Assembly: GCA_947454105.1 (NCBI GenBank)
Contig: CANGIP010000009.1
Span: 33,759-97,758 of the forward strand
DNA: 64,000 nt
Direction of reading: 5' to 3'
DNA from: Actinomycetota bacterium
GTDB lineage: Bacteria > Actinomycetota > Acidimicrobiia > Acidimicrobiales > Ilumatobacteraceae
Program-made: the position numbers and the translations under genes
Notes under the pieces: generated by a model
Database searches by the model: none
Told to the model about the DNA's origin: nothing
Seen by the model: only the letters and a program-made list of their open reading frames with translations
Shown: positions 9,232 to 17,654 of the stretch, in pieces
How positions within the stretch are numbered: position 1 is the stretch's first letter
Layout: the number at the start of each line of letters is the position of its first letter

Positions 9232-9700
9232 CTACCTCGTTCGGCACGCCAAAGCCGGTGACCGATCCTCGTGGGATGGCGATGACACCGTTCGCCCCCT
9301 TTCGGGCAAGGGCCGCCGACAAGCAGTATCTATTTGTGATCGACTTTTTGATTTGATCGCGACTCATCCTGATGCTCAGCTCATTTCGAGTCCGTACATT
9401 CGTTGCATGCAGACACTTGAGCCCCTTGCGGCCCGTCTGCATTCTCAGGTCGTATCCGACCCACGACTCGCTGAGGGTTATGACCGCGAAGGTGCTCTTG
9501 AACTTATTTCCACTCTCCCCAATGGCTCCGTGATGTGCAGCCACGGCGACGTGATCCCCGACGTCATGGCCGCGTTACAACGCCGTCGCGCCGAAATCAT
9601 CGGTGATCCTGATTGGCGTAAAGGCACGGTTTGGGTTTTGGCACGCGAAGATGGCGAAGTCACTGAAGCGTCAGTGTGGGCGCCACCAGCAACTGATTGA
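9212..9700 (+). CDS. SixA-like histidine phosphatase
   Basis: This 162-residue protein has the histidine phosphatase hallmarks: RH at residues 11-12 (YLVRHAKAGD), with His12 as the probable phosphoacceptor, the SSPYIRCMQTLEPL helix start, and a second catalytic His111 in CSHGDV. Length and architecture fit the small SixA branch rather than phosphoglycerate mutases. SixA enzymes dephosphorylate phosphohistidine on signalling proteins, but small members have varied substrates, so the target is unknown. It is divergent from the molybdoenzyme gene and convergent with ccmI, from which it is separated by 11 bp. An 8-bp inverted repeat (9690-9707) spans its stop codon. Confidence 0.85.
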   Translation: MVDVSTIYLVRHAKAGDRSSWDGDDTVRPLSGKGRRQAVSICDRLFDLIATHPDAQLISSPYIRCMQTLEPLAARLHSQVVSDPRLAEGYDREGALELISTLPNGSVMCSHGDVIPDVMAALQRRRAEIIGDPDWRKGTVWVLAREDGEVTEASVWAPPATD

Positions 9701-9711
9701 TCAGTTGAGTA

Positions 9712-10467
9712 TCACGGCACTGAAGTTGTTGATGCAGCAACCGCTTCATTGATTTGCGTCACTAGTCCCTGCACCATTGATGCAACTTCTGCTGGTGGAT
9801 TGGCTTCTAAGCAAGCTGTCATCTCGGGCTGAGCTGCCGCGGCATCATCGATGAAGCGAAAGAAAGATATGCCTAAGAAACAATGCGCATCTGGGTATGT
9901 GGGGTCGGAAATCGTGGCTTGACGCAAAAGAACCATGCCATTTTGCAATCGAGTGGCACCAGCGCTTGCATCAGCCTCTTGAGTTGATGACAAAACCGTA
10001 AACCAACCGAAATAAGTCAGTGCCTCAACGTTGTCGGGTTCGATTGCTAAAACGCGAGAATACAAATCAAGCACTGCGGGAATATCGCTCATTCCCATTG
10101 ACCGGGCTTGCACAAGCAATGAGCTCACGCTGCCATCATCAATGGGCCCGTTCATGCCTTGGCCAGGCAAACGCTCGCCCGTGTTACGAGCGACAACGAT
10201 TCCGGCAGTAATCGCCAACAACAAAATCAATGTCGACCATGCCAAAGGCCGCCAACCAATACGTTTGCGAACCTTCGGTTCAGAATCATCAGACAATTCA
10301 CGAATAATGATGGCAGCTCGCGCTGTATACGAATCTTTCAGCGAGGCATAGTCATCAGCATCAACATCTCCGACAACAAATTCGCGTTCAAGATCGGCCA
10401 ACGAAGTCAGTAGGAATTCACGTTCTTCAAGCAATTGATTGCGACGTTCAGGAGTCACGATTTTCAC
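9712..10467 (-). CDS. ccmI: Cytochrome c maturation protein CcmI/CycH-like (TPR)
   Basis: The protein (251 aa) starts with a cytoplasmic, charged alpha-helical region (RRNQLLEEREFLL...DLEREF). A single membrane helix follows near residues 75-95, then an external region with TPR-like helices (DNVEALTYFGW, DPTYPDAHCFLG). This is the layout of the membrane-bound CcmI/CycH proteins that present apocytochrome c to the heme ligation complex. It is last in the ccm operon and its GTG start overlaps ccmH by 20 nt. A second GTG at 10458 is an equally plausible start. The TPR region is shorter than in proteobacterial CcmI. Confidence 0.75.
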   Translation of the reverse strand: MKIVTPERRNQLLEEREFLLTSLADLEREFVVGDVDADDYASLKDSYTARAAIIIRELSDDSEPKVRKRIGWRPLAWSTLILLLAITAGIVVARNTGERLPGQGMNGPIDDGSVSSLLVQARSMGMSDIPAVLDLYSRVLAIEPDNVEALTYFGWFTVLSSTQEADASAGATRLQNGMVLLRQATISDPTYPDAHCFLGISFFRFIDDAAAAQPEMTACLEANPPAEVASMVQGLVTQINEAVAASTTSVP

Positions 10468-10945
10468 TCACTTGCCGTAATGCAGTTTCCACTAGATCTC
10501 GGTCGGCATCTGTTGCCGTTAGTGACCCTTGCGTTTTCCAACGCTTAAAGACAACAACCAAACCAGCAATTGCGACGACCAGCAACACAATCGGCAAAAT
10601 CCAAATTAGGGCATCAAACCCTGTTCCACCCGGAACCAGTTTCAAGTCAGCCGTATAACTGTCGTCAATCGCTTTCACGATCTGGCTGTCGGTGAGTTGC
10701 CCATCTGCGACTTGACGAGCGATTTCTTTGCGAATCGCCTGCGAGGCTGCGCCACGAGACTCGTACACACTTTCGCCATCGCAAGTTGGACACGCCAATC
10801 GTTGCGAAATACTTTCAATCCGCTCTTGAGGAGTAGAAGGACCCGAATCACGTTGAGTTCCGATCAGCATCAACGCCACGACGCAGAACAACATCACGAC
10901 CCATGCTGGCCAACGCTTCATTTTTTTGTTGAACAGATTTGTCAT
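10448..10945 (-). CDS. ccmH: Apocytochrome c thiol-disulfide protein CcmH
   Basis: CcmH keeps the haem-binding cysteines of apocytochrome c reduced. The 165-residue protein has an N-terminal membrane segment (residues 13-30), then the diagnostic LACPTCDGESVYES region with Cys52 and Cys55. A three-helix domain (RKEIARQVADGQLTDSQIV) and a second membrane helix near residues 108-131 (ALIWILPIVLLVVAIAG) follow. Start and stop overlap the neighbours: an ATGA shared with ccmG upstream, and 20 nt shared with ccmI. This is the short CcmH type, with the TPR part encoded separately by ccmI. Confidence 0.92.
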   Translation of the reverse strand: MTNLFNKKMKRWPAWVVMLFCVVALMLIGTQRDSGPSTPQERIESISQRLACPTCDGESVYESRGAASQAIRKEIARQVADGQLTDSQIVKAIDDSYTADLKLVPGGTGFDALIWILPIVLLVVAIAGLVVVFKRWKTQGSLTATDADRDLVETALRQVSENRDS

Positions 10946-11511
10946 GAGGCACTGTCCTGCGTCATTGAGGCAATAGCCGAACCAAGGAGTTCAGCAGTCA
11001 CCTGGCCAGTGAATCGCTGTGCCACGACCCCGGTTGGACTAATCAACCATGTCTCAGGGACCTTGGCGACTCCATAATCGACAGAAATATTGGCATCTTC
11101 ATCATGGATAATTGGCCAACCACCACCGTTTTCATTAAAGAAATTGCGTACGGCTTGTTCGTCATCGTCGTTCACGATGGTGTACAGCTCGGCACCAGTG
11201 CCATCAAGTGATTGCTGCGTCTCAAAGAATTTCACCAATTCAGGATGCTCACGTTTACATGGAACACAAGTGGAATTAAAGAAGTTCAAGACCACCCACG
11301 AACCGCGACGACGTGAAAGCAAAAATGCATCGCCATCGTACGTTGTGCTCGTAATTTCGGGAGCTGGTTTCAACATCAACGGAGTAGCAGCGGTTTCGGC
11401 TTTGTCATTTGAAGAAACGGCCAAAATGACTATGAAAAACACCATCACTGCAGCAACTGCTACCGAAATGATCGGAGCGATTCGGCGCGGTGCTTGTTCA
11501 GACATGTTCAT
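10942..11511 (-). CDS. ccmG: Thiol-disulfide oxidoreductase CcmG/DsbE-like
   Basis: This 189-residue membrane-anchored thioredoxin-fold protein reduces the CcmH/apocytochrome disulfide during heme attachment. An N-terminal helix (residues 13-33) anchors it outside the membrane. The active site is CVPC (Cys82, Cys85) in NFFNSTCVPCKREHP, and the cis-proline region is VPETWLI. The gene overlaps ccmF upstream and shares an ATGA with ccmH downstream. The ATG two codons in (11505) is an alternative start. Position in the operon supports ccmG over a general thioredoxin-like protein. Confidence 0.9.
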   Translation of the reverse strand: MNMSEQAPRRIAPIISVAVAAVMVFFIVILAVSSNDKAETAATPLMLKPAPEITSTTYDGDAFLLSRRRGSWVVLNFFNSTCVPCKREHPELVKFFETQQSLDGTGAELYTIVNDDDEQAVRNFFNENGGGWPIIHDEDANISVDYGVAKVPETWLISPTGVVAQRFTGQVTAELLGSAIASMTQDSAS

Positions 11512-13477
11512 CCGTTGTTGATTGAGTCAAAACAGAATCAGCCGATACCGGCGCAGTCGGTTGGCGACGTTTACCAGGGAACGCTGCAAGCACAGTACCG
11601 AGGGCCATTAATGCCCCACCAATCCACAACCACATGATGAGTGGCTTGACAAAAATCTTGATGCGCGCTTCAGTGTCGGTCGTTCGCACATTTCCTTCAA
11701 GCGTGATGTACAGGTCGTTGACAAAACCTGTTTTCACGCTTGGAGTTCCGATATCCATTCCCTGCTTGATGTACTTACTCCGTGCCGGGCTATACACAGA
11801 GTCGCCGTCAATACGAATCGCAGCCTTGACGCTGGTCTTCACATCATCTGATTCGAGTGACAGCCCTTCAAAAGTAAACGTGTGATCGGCAAAGGTGACG
11901 GTCTCGCCAACCTTCATCACAAATTCTTGGGTACGCGTATACGAAGATGACGCGCTAAACGCCACGGCAATAATGATGACACCAATATGCACAACCATGC
12001 CACCGTTGGCCCGACCAACGACGCCTCGCCAACCTTGACGGCGACTTGCTAATGCAATCTGACGCAATGCAGCACCGGCAGCAAAACCACCCAGTGCAAA
12101 CGCGGCAAGCGAAGCCCAGCCATCGGCTCCAACGATCACCGACAGAGCAAGCGCTCCCACTCCACACCATGCTGGCCAGAACAAACGGTCTCGTAAAACT
12201 TCTTGGCTGGCCTTACGCCACGGAAGTACTGGCGCGATGGCCATCAAAAACAACAAGGTCAATCCAAGTGGCATTGTCATGCGATCAAAAAATGGTTCAC
12301 CTACAACAATGCGACGATTATTCAAGGCTTCGACAATGAGTGGGAACACCGTCCCAAGCAAAACCACAAAAGCAAAAATACTGAACAGCACATTGTTCGC
12401 CAAGAAAGCACCTTCGCGACTGAGTGGTGAATCAATAGCGCCTGGCGAACGTAATTGATCTCCGCGGCGACCAACCAAAAAAATTGCCACAACAACAATG
12501 ATCGCGAAGAAAGTCAAGAGCCACGGGCCGACGCTGCCAGCACTGAATGCATGCACGCTATTGATAACACCCGATCGGGTCAAGAATGTCCCGAGGATCG
12601 TCAAACTAAATGTGGCAATGACCAAACTCAAGTTCCAGACACGCAACATGCCACGTCGTTCTTGAACAAGAACCGAATGCAAATACGCAGTACCTGTCAA
12701 CCACGGCAGGAAACTTGCGTTTTCTACTGGGTCCCATGCCCACACACCGCTCCATCCGAGAACTTCGTAGCTCCACCAACTACCAAGAATGATGCCGACA
12801 GTTAAGAAGCCCCAGGCGTACAAAGTCCAACGACGAGTTTCAAGTAACCAGCCTTCGCCCACGCGACCCGTAATGAGCGCTGCCATCGCAAACGCAAACG
12901 GCACCGTGAAACCCACATAACCGACATACAAAATCGGTGGATGGAATAACACCAAAATGTGATTTTGTAACAGGGGATTTGGCCCAGGGCCATCGTTCAC
13001 ACCAAGAGCACCCATGGCGAAGGGGTTTGCTGGTCCGAACGACAACAAAAAGAAAAAGAGACCAACGACAAACATGACCACCATGGCCCACGCTAAAAGT
13101 TCGTCACCAACGCGAGCCCGAAACTTACGAGCAACCGCTGCGATCAAGCCAGTTAAGGCAAGTAGCCACAACAGAATTGATCCTTCAAGCGCACTCCATA
13201 CAGCTGTGAAGTTAAAAAGTGCTGGTGTGTCTCGCGAACCTACCTGTTGCACATACTTCATCGAGAAGTCGCGCGTAATCAAAGCGCGTTCCATCATGAT
13301 GAACGCCAAAAGAGCGGCGGCGAATGCGAGATAGGCGTATCGAGGTGCCGATTTCAAAGCTCGAAGATCATGTTTACGAATTCCGGCGACCGTAATCGCG
13401 ATGCCTGACAGACACGTCAAGAGACCGAGCAGAATCGCGCCACGTCCGATTGCTGCATTAATACTTACTGCGAGCAC
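11498..13477 (-). CDS. ccmF: Heme lyase component CcmF
   Basis: CcmF is the integral membrane protein that ligates heme to apocytochrome c in System I. At 659 residues with many membrane helices it has the family's usual length. The tryptophan-rich heme-handling motif appears as WSGVWAWDPVENASFLPW, preceded by GSWWSYEVLGW. Conserved external histidines are seen in LLQNHILVLFHPPILY and in TAYLHSV. A periplasmic-type beta domain near residues 510-600 precedes the last helix. The GTG start overlaps the ccmE end by 13 nt, consistent with translational coupling. Confidence 0.95.
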   Translation of the reverse strand: MLAVSINAAIGRGAILLGLLTCLSGIAITVAGIRKHDLRALKSAPRYAYLAFAAALLAFIMMERALITRDFSMKYVQQVGSRDTPALFNFTAVWSALEGSILLWLLALTGLIAAVARKFRARVGDELLAWAMVVMFVVGLFFFLLSFGPANPFAMGALGVNDGPGPNPLLQNHILVLFHPPILYVGYVGFTVPFAFAMAALITGRVGEGWLLETRRWTLYAWGFLTVGIILGSWWSYEVLGWSGVWAWDPVENASFLPWLTGTAYLHSVLVQERRGMLRVWNLSLVIATFSLTILGTFLTRSGVINSVHAFSAGSVGPWLLTFFAIIVVVAIFLVGRRGDQLRSPGAIDSPLSREGAFLANNVLFSIFAFVVLLGTVFPLIVEALNNRRIVVGEPFFDRMTMPLGLTLLFLMAIAPVLPWRKASQEVLRDRLFWPAWCGVGALALSVIVGADGWASLAAFALGGFAAGAALRQIALASRRQGWRGVVGRANGGMVVHIGVIIIAVAFSASSSYTRTQEFVMKVGETVTFADHTFTFEGLSLESDDVKTSVKAAIRIDGDSVYSPARSKYIKQGMDIGTPSVKTGFVNDLYITLEGNVRTTDTEARIKIFVKPLIMWLWIGGALMALGTVLAAFPGKRRQPTAPVSADSVLTQSTTDEHV

Positions 13478-13989
13478 GCGGTTCCTTCAGAAGTTGAGCC
13501 TTCGTTCTTCACCCGATTTGGGTTGGCGGCTTTGTATTCATTTGAATGTTTCACTTCTACGCGATCACCTAAGAAAACACCGTCAGCCAAAATACCGTGC
13601 ACAACAACCGGGATACATTCCTTAAAAATGCCACCAGGTTCACCGTCGTACGTCACCGGAATTGTGACTCCGCCAAATGACATATCAAATTTGGTTGTAA
13701 CTCCATCGTTTTCAACAGAACCCTTGTCAACCACACCTTGAACTCGTAATCGGTGTCCGGCTTCGCAACCCGACTTCGCGCCAATCTCGTTGACATTGCA
13801 GTAGTAGTCGATCGCCGATGTCAAAAACTTGGTGAGAACGATTCCGCCCGCTGCAACAACGAGAACCAACACAATAATTGCGGGCCAAGGGCGACGTTTA
13901 CGTTGCTGACGTGGTGTTACTGCACGTGGTGAGAGGTCAAGCGAATCAGCAGATGTTCCAATGTCGTCGTCATTGAGGTGATGACTCAT
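13465..13989 (-). CDS. ccmE: Heme chaperone CcmE
   Basis: CcmE carries heme covalently on a histidine before delivery to CcmF. The protein (174 aa) has a polar N-terminus, one membrane helix (IIVLVLVVAAGGIVLTKFL) and an OB-fold domain (HRLRVQGVVDKGSV, FGGVTIPVTYDGEPGG, VVVHGIL). The C-terminal KHSNEY gives the expected H-x-x-x-Y with His148 and Tyr152. The ATG at 13989 is chosen because it forms an ATGA overlap with the ccmD stop; a GTG two codons upstream is the longest alternative. It carries a longer N-terminus and a Ser/Glu-rich tail than the enterobacterial protein. Confidence 0.92.
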   Translation of the reverse strand: MSHHLNDDDIGTSADSLDLSPRAVTPRQQRKRRPWPAIIVLVLVVAAGGIVLTKFLTSAIDYYCNVNEIGAKSGCEAGHRLRVQGVVDKGSVENDGVTTKFDMSFGGVTIPVTYDGEPGGIFKECIPVVVHGILADGVFLGDRVEVKHSNEYKAANPNRVKNEGSTSEGTACSQ

Positions 13990-14120
13990 AGCCACGGCCT
14001 CTGATCTCGCGGGATATCTCGTGATGACTTGCGTGAACGACGAATGACACCAATTGCATATGCCCCGACAGCACCAAAAGTGATGATGTAACTCGCAATG
14101 ATGAATCCGGCGTTATCCAT
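13986..14120 (-). CDS. ccmD: Small membrane protein CcmD-like
   Basis: A 44-codon reading frame fills the gap between ccmC and ccmE. It begins with an ATG that shares one base with the ccmC stop (TGATG) and ends in an ATGA overlap with ccmE. The product has one membrane helix (FIIASYIITFGAVGAYAIGV) followed by a basic tail (RRSRK). This is the size, topology and position of CcmD, which holds the CcmABC complex together to release holo-CcmE. CcmD sequences are poorly conserved, so identification rests on context and topology. Confidence 0.75.
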   Translation of the reverse strand: MDNAGFIIASYIITFGAVGAYAIGVIRRSRKSSRDIPRDQRPWL

Positions 14121-14884
14121 CAGCGCTTCATTCCTTCGGCTCGACGAGCAGTGAGAGCATTATCAAGACCTGAATCATCGAGCATGTCATCAAGAGTGAG
14201 TGAACGTTGACGATGCAAGACCAACCAGACATACATCAAAGTGAAGACCACGACACCCAAGAACAAGGTGAAGAGCATTAACCCATCCATATCAACATTG
14301 GTTCCACGGCCAGCCACACTTGCTTCTTGGTGCAGCGTGTTCCATAACTCGACAGAAAAATGCACAAGCGGAATTTCAAGAACTGCTAGCAACGCCAACA
14401 CTGCACTACGACGCGCACGCTGTTGATGAGTTCCACCTAATCCACGAACTGCTAAATAACCGATGTACGTCACGAACAAAAACGCTGTTGTTGTTAGTCG
14501 CGCATCCCAAGTCCAGTAAGTGCCCCAAGTAATGCGCCCCCACAAACTTCCAGTGATCAATGAAATACCCATGAACAGCACGCCGACTTCGGCCGATGCT
14601 CCAGCAATGCGATCCCAGGTGAGTGAACGCGTGCGGTTCCACAAATAGGCAGCCGATGAAACTGCCGTGACAATAAATGCGAGGTACGCCAGCCAAGCTC
14701 CTGGCACATGCGCGTACATGATGCGCACCGATTCACCCTGATTGACGTCGGCAGGTGACACAAACAGACCAAGAACAATCAAAAGTGCCATGCCGGCTAA
14801 CACGAGAATTCCGAGGCCACGTGTAAACGGCGTGCCCGTGACTCGATCACGAGGAGAACCTTTAGTTGACATTGATGTATTCAT
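14120..14884 (-). CDS. ccmC: Heme handling protein CcmC
   Basis: CcmC presents heme to CcmE. The 254-residue protein has six predicted membrane helices. It carries the WWD-type signature as TWGTYWTWDARLTT and histidines outside the membrane in MYAHVPGAWLAYL and LVHFSVELWNTLHQ. The ATG at 14884 is selected because GAGAGGAG lies about 5 nt upstream; a start seven codons further upstream lacks this support. The gene follows ccmB by about 30 nt and overlaps ccmD by one base. Confidence 0.93.
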   Translation of the reverse strand: MNTSMSTKGSPRDRVTGTPFTRGLGILVLAGMALLIVLGLFVSPADVNQGESVRIMYAHVPGAWLAYLAFIVTAVSSAAYLWNRTRSLTWDRIAGASAEVGVLFMGISLITGSLWGRITWGTYWTWDARLTTTAFLFVTYIGYLAVRGLGGTHQQRARRSAVLALLAVLEIPLVHFSVELWNTLHQEASVAGRGTNVDMDGLMLFTLFLGVVVFTLMYVWLVLHRQRSLTLDDMLDDSGLDNALTARRAEGMKR

Positions 14885-14914
14885 GGTTCTCCTCTCCGTT
14901 TTCACAACTTGTAT

Positions 14915-15622
14915 TCAGTCGTCAAGCAACGGCCCAAAGGCCACTGCCCCAGCAACACTGAACAACACTGCGAACACCGCCAGCAAACCGAACCATGGCC
15001 AACCTTCACTGATCGCAATTCCGTTCGTGCCGAACGCAGATTCGGTTGCCCGAGTTGCTCCGATCAACACTGGTGCAACCACCGGCAACAAGAGCAGCGG
15101 AAGCAATGTTTCGCGACCCTTGGCACCAGCGGCAAGACCTCCGTACAGAGTACCTACGGCGGCCAAACCGCAGGTAGCGGCAATCGCAGTGGTGACCAAG
15201 AGCACGCCGCCTTCCCACGAAAAGGACGCCCGATACAGCACGACGGCTGCCCCAACTAACAACGCAACCAAGACCAAGAGTTGCGCCATCAGGGCCAACA
15301 TTTTCCCGATGAAAATTCCCGTGGCCGGCACCCCGGCCGAACGCAATTGGTCAAGTGCTCCATCGGCCGTTTCGACAGCAAACGACCGTGACACCATCAC
15401 GAGCACGCTGAAGAGGGTTGCCAACCAGACCAGTCCTGGGGCGACTCGCTCAAGCACTGCATCACTATCGAGAGCAAAGGCAAACATGACCATCACAATG
15501 AGTGCAAAGGGCAATACTTGATTCAGTAAAACTCGACTTCGTCGTTCAACCCGCAGGTCTTTGGCAGCAATCAAACGAGCGGTCGCGATGACCCCTGCCG
15601 AGCCTTGAAGTGATCTGCTCAT
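14915..15622 (-). CDS. ccmB: Heme exporter membrane subunit CcmB
   Basis: CcmB is the membrane partner of the CcmA ATPase. This 235-residue protein has about six hydrophobic helices. It shows family-like segments: LIAAKDLRVERRSRVLLNQVLPFALIVM at the N-terminus, TADGALDQLRSAGVPATGIF, and an alternating hydrophobic C-terminal half ending at FGPLLDD. The start overlaps the ccmA stop by 4 nt (ATGA). Function follows from family and from its position between ccmA and ccmC. Confidence 0.9.
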   Translation of the reverse strand: MSRSLQGSAGVIATARLIAAKDLRVERRSRVLLNQVLPFALIVMVMFAFALDSDAVLERVAPGLVWLATLFSVLVMVSRSFAVETADGALDQLRSAGVPATGIFIGKMLALMAQLLVLVALLVGAAVVLYRASFSWEGGVLLVTTAIAATCGLAAVGTLYGGLAAGAKGRETLLPLLLLPVVAPVLIGATRATESAFGTNGIAISEGWPWFGLLAVFAVLFSVAGAVAFGPLLDD

Positions 15623-16296
15623 GACGCACCCAATTCGCGAACTTGACCAGCCACGACTTCGACCTGACGCGTGGCTAATTGGCCGGCGCGCTCCAGTTCA
15701 TGGCTTGCAACCACCACTGTTGCGCCAGCCGAGGCAGCCATTTTGAGAACTTGATCGAGCTCATCTCGGCCGGCCGCATCAAGACCTGCATGGGGTTCAT
15801 CAAGTAACCATAGTTCGGCTCGGCGAGCTACCAAGCCGGCCAAGGCAGTGCGTCGTTTTTGACCGGCCGATAAACGCGACACTGGTAAATCGGCTAAACG
15901 GCCGTTGAGACCCATACGTTGCAGTGCCGCATCAACTTCGCCGTGAGTTGCCCCAACAGTGCGTCCCCAAAACCGCACATTTTCGGTCACGGTTAAATCG
16001 GCATACAGACCATTGTTGTGTCCGATCACTCCCACTCGATGACGCACGAGTTCACGATCGTTCTTCAAATCAACACCCAAGACATAACCCTGTCCGCGCT
16101 CAAGCGGAATCAGTCCTGCGCACAACCGAAGCAAAGTGGTCTTACCCGCACCATTTGGTCCTTGCAACAACACGATTTCACCGCGCCTCACCGACAAGGT
16201 TGCGCCAGCCAATGCGGGGAACGAACCAAGCACAGCAACAGCGTCAATGAGGTCAATAACCACATCTGAACTCGGCTCATGGGCGATAAACGACAT
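15619..16296 (-). CDS. ccmA: Heme exporter ATPase CcmA
   Basis: CcmA supplies ATP-driven release of heme-loaded CcmE from CcmC. The 225-residue ABC ATPase has Walker A GPNGAGKTT, the signature LSAGQKRR, Walker B ELWLLDEP and the switch histidine in VVVASHE. It is the first gene of a tight nine-gene operon on the minus strand. A TAGCGT hexamer lies 9 nt before its ATG, matching one before the divergent sortase gene, so a short-leader or leaderless promoter is likely. Confidence 0.93.
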   Translation of the reverse strand: MSFIAHEPSSDVVIDLIDAVAVLGSFPALAGATLSVRRGEIVLLQGPNGAGKTTLLRLCAGLIPLERGQGYVLGVDLKNDRELVRHRVGVIGHNNGLYADLTVTENVRFWGRTVGATHGEVDAALQRMGLNGRLADLPVSRLSAGQKRRTALAGLVARRAELWLLDEPHAGLDAAGRDELDQVLKMAASAGATVVVASHELERAGQLATRQVEVVAGQVRELGAS

Positions 16297-16361
16297 GCAT
16301 GAGCGACGCTATCTGCCACCGCTCGTGGTGCCCTGTTCTGAGCACCCTTCGCAGGTAGCGT

Positions 16362-17654
16362 TTGACCCCTGTGGAGAACGAAGGAGTGGAGCACGACGAC
16401 TCAGCCAATTCGCGAGGTTTTGGCGACGATCTTTCTGCCCCTGAACACTACGACCCCTTTGAGACGTCTCGGCCCATCCCCCGCCCAACTGCGGCTGGTC
16501 CTATTGAGCCGCTCTTAATGCCCGTCAATAACGGCGACGAACTCAATGCGGTCCCGCGAGCGAAGGTGCCATTTTGGGATCGACCCAAGCCCAAGAAAGA
16601 TTGGTACTGGTTTCTCGGTCGTCTCGGGTCAAGTTTGATCACTCTGGGACTATTGATGTTTTTGTTTGTCGGTTACCAACTATGGGGAACTGGCATTGAA
16701 GAAGCACAGTCACAGAACAAACTCGAAAACCGATTCACCGAAATCGCAGTGACAACCACTTCACCCCCATCGACTTCGGTTACACCGTCAATCGCTGAAC
16801 CTCCTGTCACCACAACTCTTGCTCCACCTGGACCGATTGTGATCAACGAAGGTGACCCCATCGCCATCATTGATATGCCCACCATTGGGGTCAGTAAATA
16901 TGTCGTGGCCGGAGTTCAAACTGCAGATCTCAAAAAAGGTCCGGGCCATTACCCCGGAACACCTTTCCCTGGAGAACTTGGAAATGCATCAATTGCGGGT
17001 CACCGCACAACTTACGGAGAACCATTCCGTCATCTTGATGATCTCAACATTGGCGATCCGATTATCATCACCGATTTACTTGGCCGTCAATTCACGTATC
17101 TCGTGACGAACCAACAAGTCGTTGGTGCCACTGATTCGTGGGTTGTTGCTACCACCGATCGCACCAAGGCTTTTCTCACGTTGACAACATGCCACCCCGA
17201 GTTTTCAGCGAAACAACGCCTCATTGTTTCTGCCGAACTTGATCTAACCCAAAGCGACATTGCGACATCACCGGCCGCTGTCTATGCAGATAATGCCCCA
17301 GATTCAACCACCGTTCCTTCAACTGAAGTTGTGACTACCGAAGTCGCAACAACAGTCGTCGACGATATAACAACCGAAACAACAACCTCAACTGTTCCAG
17401 CAGTAGTAGTTGATGATTTGAATAACAACGAAAGTGCCGATGCGCTGAGTCGTGGATGGTTCAGTGATCTCTCGGCAATCCCCCAAACATTGTTATGGGG
17501 ATTACTCGAACTTCTCATCGTGATAGGTGCTTGGCAAGTAGCCAAGAAATACCGCAACCGAATCATTGGGACAGTCGTCGGCTTTATTCCGTTCTTTGTG
17601 GTGCTGTACTTCGTCTTCCAAAACGTGAATCGACTCTTGCCGCCGAACCTCTAA
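16362..17654 (+). CDS. Sortase with extra C-terminal membrane helices
   Basis: Sortases cleave a sorting signal and transfer surface proteins to cell-wall groups. The 430-residue protein has an acidic cytoplasmic N-terminus, a membrane helix at residues 88-108, a Thr/Pro linker, and a sortase beta-barrel (residues 165-295). The catalytic set is complete: His213 in AGHRTTYG, Cys277 in TLTTCHPE and Arg286 in KQRLIV. Unusually, a Thr/Val-rich linker of about 65 residues and two more helices (377-394, 400-420) follow the catalytic domain. The start is uncertain between TTG 16362 and GTG 16371; the latter is 9 nt from a TAGCGT. The TLTTC motif and actinobacterial context suggest class E-like, which is not proven. 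Its 3' end overlaps the convergent hydrolase by 4 bp. Confidence 0.88.
   Translation: MTPVENEGVEHDDSANSRGFGDDLSAPEHYDPFETSRPIPRPTAAGPIEPLLMPVNNGDELNAVPRAKVPFWDRPKPKKDWYWFLGRLGSSLITLGLLMFLFVGYQLWGTGIEEAQSQNKLENRFTEIAVTTTSPPSTSVTPSIAEPPVTTTLAPPGPIVINEGDPIAIIDMPTIGVSKYVVAGVQTADLKKGPGHYPGTPFPGELGNASIAGHRTTYGEPFRHLDDLNIGDPIIITDLLGRQFTYLVTNQQVVGATDSWVVATTDRTKAFLTLTTCHPEFSAKQRLIVSAELDLTQSDIATSPAAVYADNAPDSTTVPSTEVVTTEVATTVVDDITTETTTSTVPAVVVDDLNNNESADALSRGWFSDLSAIPQTLLWGLLELLIVIGAWQVAKKYRNRIIGTVVGFIPFFVVLYFVFQNVNRLLPPNL

Noticed and set aside
9690..9707. Perfect 8-bp inverted repeat CAACTGAT/ATCAGTTG between convergent genes
   Set aside because: No T run follows and the loop is only 2 nt, so it is a weak terminator at best; noted but not called.
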